Origin: Clostridia bacterium
GTDB lineage: Bacteria > Bacillota_A > Clostridia > Oscillospirales > Acutalibacteraceae
Direction of reading: 5' to 3'
Assembly (NCBI GenBank): GCA_017441045.1
Contig: JAFSAK010000131.1
Span: 1 to 20,445 of the forward strand
Length of the DNA: 20,445 bases
The notes beneath the pieces were generated by a model. The model saw only the letters and a list, made by a program, of their open reading frames with translations, searched no databases and was not told the DNA's origin. The position numbers were made by a program, and so were the translations under genes. Shown piece by piece: positions 16,278 through 20,445 of this stretch; the first letter of the stretch is position 1, and every line of letters starts with the position of its first letter.

Positions 16278-16300
16278 CTGTAAAGAAAAACACTTGACAG
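16278..16300. promoter_or_regulatory. Inverted repeat copy 2, at the ylxM transcript start
   Basis: CTGTAAAG (16278-16285), 7 bases, CTTGACAG (16293-16300): 7 of 8 pairs match. It ends three bases before the ribosome binding site GGAGGGG (16303-16309). It could be a second operator or a 5'-end hairpin in the mRNA. Confidence 0.5.
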
Positions 16301-16314
16301 ATGGAGGGGTTTCT

Positions 16315-16623
16315 ATGCCGAAGGACCTTTATATAAGCGCTCTTTTGGATGTTTACGGAAAGTTTTTAAACGAAAAGCAGAGAACCCTTGCCGAATATTA
16401 TTATAATGATGATCTATCTCTCGGTGAGATCGCCGAAAATGAAGGTATCACCCGTCAAGGAGTTAACGATTTCATTAAAAGAGCCAAGGCGCAACTTTAT
16501 AAAATGGAAGAAGATTGCGGATATTGCGAAAAGTTTATAAAACTTCGCGCTCTTGCCGATAATCTTAAGTCGGGCGATGAATCTGCAAAGGCAGAAATGA
16601 TAGATATAATAGAAAATATTTAA
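16315..16623 (+). CDS. ylxM: YlxM-like helix-turn-helix protein of the SRP operon
   Basis: 102 residues from ATG 16315, five bases after GGAGGGG; an in-frame TTG at 16294 lies inside the inverted repeat and is not used. The protein starts LYISALLDVYGKFLNEKQRTL and has LAEYYYNDDLSLGEIAENEG followed by ITRQGVNDFIKRAKAQL, the sigma-region-4-like helix-turn-helix of the YlxM/UPF0122 family. These proteins are almost always encoded just before ffh and are thought to modulate the signal recognition particle. The usual upstream partner ftsY is not adjacent here. The ffh start is 13 bp after its stop. Confidence 0.93.
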   Translation: MPKDLYISALLDVYGKFLNEKQRTLAEYYYNDDLSLGEIAENEGITRQGVNDFIKRAKAQLYKMEEDCGYCEKFIKLRALADNLKSGDESAKAEMIDIIENI

Positions 16624-16636
16624 AAGGAGGGGCAGT

Positions 16637-17995
16637 ATGGGTTTCGATAGTTTAACCGAAAAACTTGGCGGAGTATTTAAGAAACTTCGCAATAAAGGTA
16701 AACTTTATGAAAGCGATGTTAAAGAGGCAATGCGTGAAGTCCGTCTTGCCCTTTTAGAAGCCGATGTTAACTATAAGGTGGCTAAAGATTTTACTAATTC
16801 AGTTGCCGAAAAATGCATAGGCGCAGGCGTTTTAGAGAGTTTAACAGCCGCTCAGATGGTGGTTAAGATAGTTAAGGATGAACTTACCGCCCTTATGGGT
16901 AGCGAACAAGCGCGACTTAAAACCGCGCCCAAAATACCTACCGTAATAATGATGTGCGGTCTTCAAGGTTCCGGTAAAACCACCCATTCGGCAAAACTTG
17001 CAAAACTTTTGCGTTCTCAGGGTCATAGACCGATGCTTGTGGCCTGCGATATATATCGTCCCGCCGCTATAGAGCAGTTAAAGGTTGTTGGTAAAGCGGT
17101 TGATGCCCCCGTTTTTGAAATGGGCACCGAAAAGCCTGAAAAAATCGCGGTAGAAGCCATTAAGTATGCAAGAGATTACGGCCACGATTATGTTATTTTG
17201 GATACTGCGGGCCGTCTTCATATTGATGAAGAACTTATGGATGAACTTATTCGAATAACCCGCGCGGTAGAGGTTAATAATATCCTTCTTGTAATCGACT
17301 CAATGGTCGGTCAGGATGCGGTTAATATAGCCAAGGCCTTTAATGATATTCTTGAAATCGATGGCGTTATTCTTACAAAACTTGATGGCGATACAAGGGG
17401 CGGCGCCGCCCTTTCCGTTAAGGCCGTAACGGGTAAACCCATTATGTTTGCGGGCGTGGGTGAAAAACTTGATGAACTTGAGGAGTTCCACCCCGATAGA
17501 ATGGCAACGAGAATTCTCGGAATGGGTGATGTTTTATCCCTTATCGAAAAGGTCGAAAATGAAATCGATGAAAAAAAGGCGGAGGAAACTGCCCGTCGGC
17601 TTCAAGAAAATAAATTTGATATGAATGACCTACTCGACCAGTTCGGTCAGATTAAAAAGATGGGCAGTTTAAAGAGCGTCCTTTCTATGATTCCGGGTAT
17701 GGATAGGCAGGTAAAGGATGCCGATATCGATGATAGGCAGATGTTAAGGGTTGAGGCCATTATTAAATCAATGACCAAAAAGGAAAGAGCTAAACCCGAA
17801 ATTATCAATGCTTCAAGAAGACGCAGAATTGCCGCAGGTTGCGGTCTTACGGTTGAAGATGTTAACCGACTTTTGCGCCAATATGAGCAGATGAAAAAGA
17901 TGTTTAAGCAGATGAACAAACCCGGCGCCAAGCGTAAAATGATGCGCGGCATGGGTGGTATGGGCGGTTTCGGCCCAGGTAACTTTGGTTTATAA
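16637..17995 (+). CDS. ffh: Signal recognition particle protein Ffh (SRP54)
   Basis: 452 residues, typical. It binds SRP RNA and signal sequences of nascent membrane and secreted proteins and delivers them to FtsY in a GTP-dependent way. The N domain is about 1-95. The G domain shows GLQGSGKTT (108-116, P-loop), DTAGR (189-193) and TKLDGD (247-252). The C-terminal M domain (from about 310) has SMIPGM, RRRRIAAGCG and a methionine-rich, glycine-rich tail (MMRGMGGMGGFG). AAAAGGAGG precedes the ATG. Confidence 0.98.
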   Translation: MGFDSLTEKLGGVFKKLRNKGKLYESDVKEAMREVRLALLEADVNYKVAKDFTNSVAEKCIGAGVLESLTAAQMVVKIVKDELTALMGSEQARLKTAPKIPTVIMMCGLQGSGKTTHSAKLAKLLRSQGHRPMLVACDIYRPAAIEQLKVVGKAVDAPVFEMGTEKPEKIAVEAIKYARDYGHDYVILDTAGRLHIDEELMDELIRITRAVEVNNILLVIDSMVGQDAVNIAKAFNDILEIDGVILTKLDGDTRGGAALSVKAVTGKPIMFAGVGEKLDELEEFHPDRMATRILGMGDVLSLIEKVENEIDEKKAEETARRLQENKFDMNDLLDQFGQIKKMGSLKSVLSMIPGMDRQVKDADIDDRQMLRVEAIIKSMTKKERAKPEIINASRRRRIAAGCGLTVEDVNRLLRQYEQMKKMFKQMNKPGAKRKMMRGMGGMGGFGPGNFGL

Positions 17996-18051
17996 GGTAT
18001 AAATTCCTTATTAAATAAATAATTTAAATATTTTTATGGAGGTGCAGTAAA

Positions 18052-18294
18052 ATGGCAGTAAAAATCAGACTTCGCAGAATGGGCGCTAAAAAAGCTCCTT
18101 TCTACCGTGTAGTTGTAGCTGATTCCAGATTCCCCCGCGATGGTCGTTTCATCGAGGAAATCGGTCACTATGACCCCACTAAAGACCCCGCTATCGTAGA
18201 AATCGATGCAGAAAAGGCAAAGAAGTGGATATCTAACGGCGCTCAGCCCACCGATACCGTTAAGGCCTTACTTAAGAAGAACGGCGTTCTTTAA
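18052..18294 (+). CDS. rpsP: 30S ribosomal protein S16
   Basis: 80 residues. The start [20 protein letters not shown], then [20 protein letters not shown] and [17 protein letters not shown], is the S16 family from end to end. S16 is needed for 30S assembly. GGAGGTG precedes the ATG. It follows ffh by 56 bp with no terminator and precedes khpA by 12 bp. Confidence 0.98.
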   Translation: MAVKIRLRRMGAKKAPFYRVVVADSRFPRDGRFIEEIGHYDPTKDPAIVEIDAEKAKKWISNGAQPTDTVKALLKKNGVL

Positions 18295-18306
18295 TAGGAG
18301 ATAATT

Positions 18307-18540
18307 ATGAAGGAACTTCTTATTGCTATTGCAAAAGGGCTTGTTGAAGAACCCGATGCAGTAACTGTAACCGTCGATGAAATTAACGAAGAAGGCGTTA
18401 TTGTTTATCACCTTAAGGTTGCTGAGGGTGATATGGGCAGAGTCATCGGCAAACAGGGAAGAATTGCCAAGGCAATCCGTACCGTTATGCGTTCTGCCGC
18501 TATCCGTAACGACCAGAAAATCGCAGTAGAAATCGACTAA
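18307..18540 (+). CDS. khpA: KH-domain RNA-binding protein KhpA (YlqC)
   Basis: 77 residues, a single KH domain with the GxxG-type loop in MGRVIGKQGRIAKAIRTVMR. KhpA pairs with KhpB and binds RNA; in streptococci it affects cell length and division. AGGAG lies a few bases before the ATG. It is in the conserved slot between rpsP and rimM, but here a 124-bp gap with hairpins separates it from rimM. Confidence 0.95.
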   Translation: MKELLIAIAKGLVEEPDAVTVTVDEINEEGVIVYHLKVAEGDMGRVIGKQGRIAKAIRTVMRSAAIRNDQKIAVEID

Positions 18541-18542
18541 TC

Positions 18543-18633
18543 AGCCCAAAATCCGATTTGGTTTAAGGGCTTTGGATAACGGGGAGAAATCCCCGTTAAA
18601 ACGTGAATCCATACCCCAGAGCATCTGGGGTAT
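18543..18633 (+). other. Structured intergenic segment, three predicted hairpins
   Basis: The spacer between khpA and rimM holds (a) AGCCC (18543-18547) with GGGCT (18567-18571), enclosing CCAAA/TTTGG; (b) GGAT + AACGGGGA, loop GAAA, TCCCCGTT + ATCC (18574-18610); and (c) ATACCCCAGA with TCTGGGGTAT (18611-18633), loop of three. Hairpin c is followed by TTACATATATTTT, a poor terminator. The CCAAA and ATCC segments of a can instead pair with TTTGG/GGAT at 18571-18577, so alternative folds exist. No known family was recognised. Confidence 0.45.
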
Positions 18634-18664
18634 TTACATATATTTTAAATTTTGGAGAAATTCT

Positions 18665-19177
18665 ATGAAGAAGGAATTTTTAGAGGTAGGCCAGATAGTC
18701 GGCACCCACGGCATCAGAGGTGGTATGCGGGTTAAACCCTGGTCGGATGACAACGACTTTTTAAGTGATTTTAAAAGGGTATATATAGATAACGGCGAAA
18801 CCGAATATAAAATTGCATCCGCCAAGGCCCACGGTAATGTAACTCTTCTGGATATTAAGGGTGTTGACAGTATCGAAAAAGCCGAAGCTTTACGCGGTAA
18901 AGTTTTGCTTGTAAAAAGGGATGATATTTCCCTTCCCGAAGGCAGATATTTTGTTGATGAACTTGTGGGCTGCAGTGTTACCGATGCTGATACGGGCGTG
19001 TGCCTTGGCATCATTACCGATGTTTCCAAAACGGGAGCCAACGATGTCTGGCATATAACAAGGGATGATGAAGAATATCTTGTCCCCGCAATACCAGATG
19101 TTATTGTGAGCGTGGATGTTGAGAAAGAAATCGCGGTTTTAAGACCTCTTAAAGGAATTTTTGATGATGAAGATTGA
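18665..19177 (+). CDS. rimM: Ribosome maturation factor RimM
   Basis: 170 residues from ATG 18665, set by TTGGAGAAA just upstream and by family length; a longer frame from 18572 runs through the hairpins and is not used. The N-terminal domain has VGQIVGTHGIRGGMRVKPWSD, the RimM signature. The C-terminal PRC-barrel-like part has RYFVDELVGCSVTD and YLVPAIPDVI, ending AVLRPLKGIFDDED. RimM acts in 30S head maturation around S19 and 16S rRNA. Its end overlaps the trmD start. Confidence 0.97.
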   Translation: MKKEFLEVGQIVGTHGIRGGMRVKPWSDDNDFLSDFKRVYIDNGETEYKIASAKAHGNVTLLDIKGVDSIEKAEALRGKVLLVKRDDISLPEGRYFVDELVGCSVTDADTGVCLGIITDVSKTGANDVWHITRDDEEYLVPAIPDVIVSVDVEKEIAVLRPLKGIFDDED

Positions 19178-19886
19178 TATAATGACTCTTTTCCCCGAAA
19201 TGTGTGAAGCGGTGCTTAATGAAAGCATAATCGGCAGAGCAAGAAAGAGCGGCAAGGTGGAGATAAATTGCACCAATATCCGTGATTTTTCGGGAAATAA
19301 ACATAATAAGGTTGATGATATGCCCTATGGCGGCGGTATGGGTATGGTAATGGCCGCTTCCCCGATTTATGATTGTTATAAGAGTTTATACGGCGAAGAT
19401 GAACCAAAACCCCATTTAATTTACCTTTCCCCCAAGGGTAAAACCCTTACTCAAAAAAGGGTTGTAGAACTTTCGGAACTTGATAGAATAGTTCTGCTTT
19501 GCGGTCATTATGAGGGTATAGATGAAAGGGTTATCGAAGAAATCGTCGATGAAGAAATTTCGGTGGGCGATTATGTGGTAACGGGCGGAGAACTTCCTGC
19601 CCTTATAGTTGCCGATGCGGTTTGCCGAATGCTTCCGGGTGTCCTTTCCGACCAGCTTTGCTTTGAGGAAGAAAGCCACTTTGGCGGCGCCCTTGAGTAT
19701 CCTCAGTATACCCGCCCTGCCGAGTGGAAGGGAAGAGAGGTGCCCGAAGTTTTGCTTTCGGGTAATCACGCCGTGATAGCAAAATGGCGAAGAAAACAGC
19801 AACTTATTATAACCCGTGAGCGCCGACCTGATTTGTACGAAAAAATCGAACTTACAAAACAGGATAAGAAAATCCTCGAAAAATAA
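19167..19886 (+). CDS. trmD: tRNA (guanine-N1-)-methyltransferase TrmD
   Basis: 239 residues from ATG 19167; ATG 19164 is equally possible (one more Met, AAGGA seven instead of ten bases away). It methylates G37 next to the anticodon using SAM, preventing +1 frameshifts. Signatures are KIDIMTLFPEM, DMPYGGGMGMVM, YLSPKGKTLTQ, LCGHYEGIDERV, ISVGDYVVTGGELPAL and the trefoil-knot SAM site. The start overlaps rimM by 11 bp or more. The usual next gene rplS is not here; a 164-bp gap and HPr follow. Confidence 0.97.
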   Translation: MKIDIMTLFPEMCEAVLNESIIGRARKSGKVEINCTNIRDFSGNKHNKVDDMPYGGGMGMVMAASPIYDCYKSLYGEDEPKPHLIYLSPKGKTLTQKRVVELSELDRIVLLCGHYEGIDERVIEEIVDEEISVGDYVVTGGELPALIVADAVCRMLPGVLSDQLCFEEESHFGGALEYPQYTRPAEWKGREVPEVLLSGNHAVIAKWRRKQQLIITRERRPDLYEKIELTKQDKKILEK

Positions 19887-19977
19887 AAATCTTGTCGAAA
19901 AAATGAAAAAAATCAACAAATATTCCAGCAAAACCAACTTAAATATTGGAAAAATATTAGAAGTTAGTAACAAAATG

Positions 19978-20005
19978 TTGACTATTTCATTAAATGTGGT
20001 ATAAT
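19978..20005 (+). promoter_or_regulatory. SigmaA-type promoter of the HPr gene
   Basis: TTGACT (19978-19983), a 16-bp spacer and TATAAT (20000-20005) with an extended TG at 19997-19998. It gives an mRNA leader of about 40 bases. No terminator is visible between trmD and this promoter. Confidence 0.8.
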
Positions 20006-20050
20006 AAGTATTGCTTTGAAACACAGTTTTTTCGAAAAGGAGATTTCATC

Positions 20051-20314
20051 ATGTGTGTTAAAGATGTAGTTATCAAAAACCAGGTTGGTTTACATGCCCG
20101 TCCTGCCACATTCTTCATCCAGAAAGCAAATGAATATAAATCTTCTATCTGGGTTGAGAAGGATGAGCGCAAGGTAAATGCAAAGAGTCTTTTGGGCGTT
20201 CTTTCCCTTGGAATCATCGGCGGCGCTACAATCAAGATTATTGTAGACGGCAGCGATGAAAAGGAAGCATTAGAAGGCCTTGTAGCCCTTGTAGAGTCTG
20301 GCTTTGCCGACTAA
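20051..20314 (+). CDS. ptsH: HPr family phosphocarrier protein
   Basis: 87 residues from ATG 20051, after AAAAGGAG; a longer in-frame ATG at 19994 lies in the promoter. NQVGLHARPATFF puts the phosphorylatable His at residue 15, as in all PTS HPr proteins. AKSLLGVLSLGI puts Ser at 46, the HPr kinase site used in Firmicutes for catabolite repression with CcpA. Because His15 is kept it is HPr rather than Crh. HPr passes phosphate from enzyme I to sugar-specific IIA proteins. It is encoded alone; ptsI is not adjacent. Confidence 0.94.
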   Translation: MCVKDVVIKNQVGLHARPATFFIQKANEYKSSIWVEKDERKVNAKSLLGVLSLGIIGGATIKIIVDGSDEKEALEGLVALVESGFAD

Positions 20315-20331
20315 TTAAAACAAAATAAAAA

Positions 20332-20366
20332 TAATCGGCCGAAACGACAACGGCTTCGGCCGATTA
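20332..20366. terminator. Long hairpin after the HPr gene
   Basis: TAATCGGCCGAA (20332-20343) and TTCGGCCGATTA (20355-20366) form a perfect 12-bp stem with an 11-base loop. The plus strand continues CATATATCC, without a good T run, while the minus strand continues TTTTTATTTTG. It probably ends HPr transcription weakly and would terminate well on the minus strand. Confidence 0.65.
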
Positions 20367-20373
20367 CATATAT

Positions 20374-20445
20374 CCGGGTGTGGCGCAGCTGGTAGCGCGC
20401 TTGACTGGGGGTCAAGAGGCCGCAGGTTCAAGTCCTGTCACTCGG
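20374..20445 (+). tRNA. tRNA-Pro (anticodon GGG)
   Basis: The cloverleaf folds fully: acceptor CCGGGTG with CACTCGG, D arm GCGC/GCGC with a GG loop, anticodon stem CTTGA/TCAAG with loop CTGGGGG (anticodon GGG, reading proline CCC and CCU), a 5-base variable loop, and T arm GCAGG-TTCAAGT-CCTGT. The window ends at position 72, so the discriminator base and any CCA are outside. Confidence 0.95.

Noticed and set aside
16294..16299. Second ylxM promoter using TTGACA of inverted repeat copy 2
   Set aside because: The sequence 16-18 bp downstream lies in the ylxM coding start and contains no -10-like element.
18572..18664. N-terminal extension of RimM
   Set aside because: It starts at a TTG without a ribosome binding site and translates through hairpins; ATG 18665 has GGAG upstream and fits the family length.
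19900..19960. Possible terminator after trmD (AATATTCC ... GGAAAAATATT)
   Set aside because: The arms are AT-rich and mismatched with a long loop and no proper T run.

Overview
The window looks like the chromosome of a low-to-mid GC, spore-forming Firmicute, most likely a Clostridia member of the Oscillospiraceae/Ruminococcaceae type. The reasons are the spoIIGA-sigE pair, a GerA-type germination protein, S-box and FMN riboswitches, sigmaA-type TTGACA/TATAAT promoters and strong AGGAGG-type ribosome binding sites. This is inference from gene content; no search was run. I see no phage, IS element, CRISPR array or toxin-antitoxin locus. Most of the window is core genome.

Layout. (1) 1-2832, minus strand: a three-gene sporulation/spore-envelope cluster. 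It holds a small beta-sandwich-like protein, a SpoIID-like protein with three peptidoglycan-binding repeats, and the N-terminal 297 residues of a GerA-family germination receptor subunit cut by the window edge. (2) 2965-4772, plus: spoIIGA and sigE overlapping by ATGA, then a small DUF1294-like membrane protein. (3) 4753-5723: sigmaA promoter, FMN riboswitch, terminator, a palindromic intergenic repeat, and a RibU-like riboflavin transporter S component. (4) 5731-7128: promoter, SAM-I riboswitch, terminator, metK. (5) 7192-9096, plus, and 9173-11698, minus: two convergent cytoplasmic carbohydrate enzymes (GH78-like and GH94-like) sharing a bidirectional terminator. (6) 11741-14556, minus: proB-proA-proC, the complete glutamate-to-proline route, with the GH94-like gene just downstream. 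(7) 14670-16151, minus: an orphan peptide-type solute-binding lipoprotein, divergent from (8) 16315-19886, plus: ylxM-ffh-rpsP-khpA-rimM-trmD, the SRP/ribosome-maturation operon. (9) 20051-20314: HPr with its own promoter. (10) 20374-20445: tRNA-Pro(GGG) at the window edge.

How it works together. SpoIIGA cleaves pro-SigE in the mother cell, and the divergent cluster encodes products that fit later spore-envelope and germination roles. The riboswitches tie riboflavin uptake to FMN and SAM synthesis to SAM. The ylxM-trmD block supplies membrane targeting and ribosome assembly. The less ordinary features are non-coding: a 50-bp-spaced duplicated inverted repeat between the solute-binding protein gene and ylxM, a spoIIG-like promoter with a 21-bp spacer, a hairpin-rich gap between khpA and rimM, and a foldable repeat between the FMN switch and ribU. 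I found no convincing undescribed multi-gene system.
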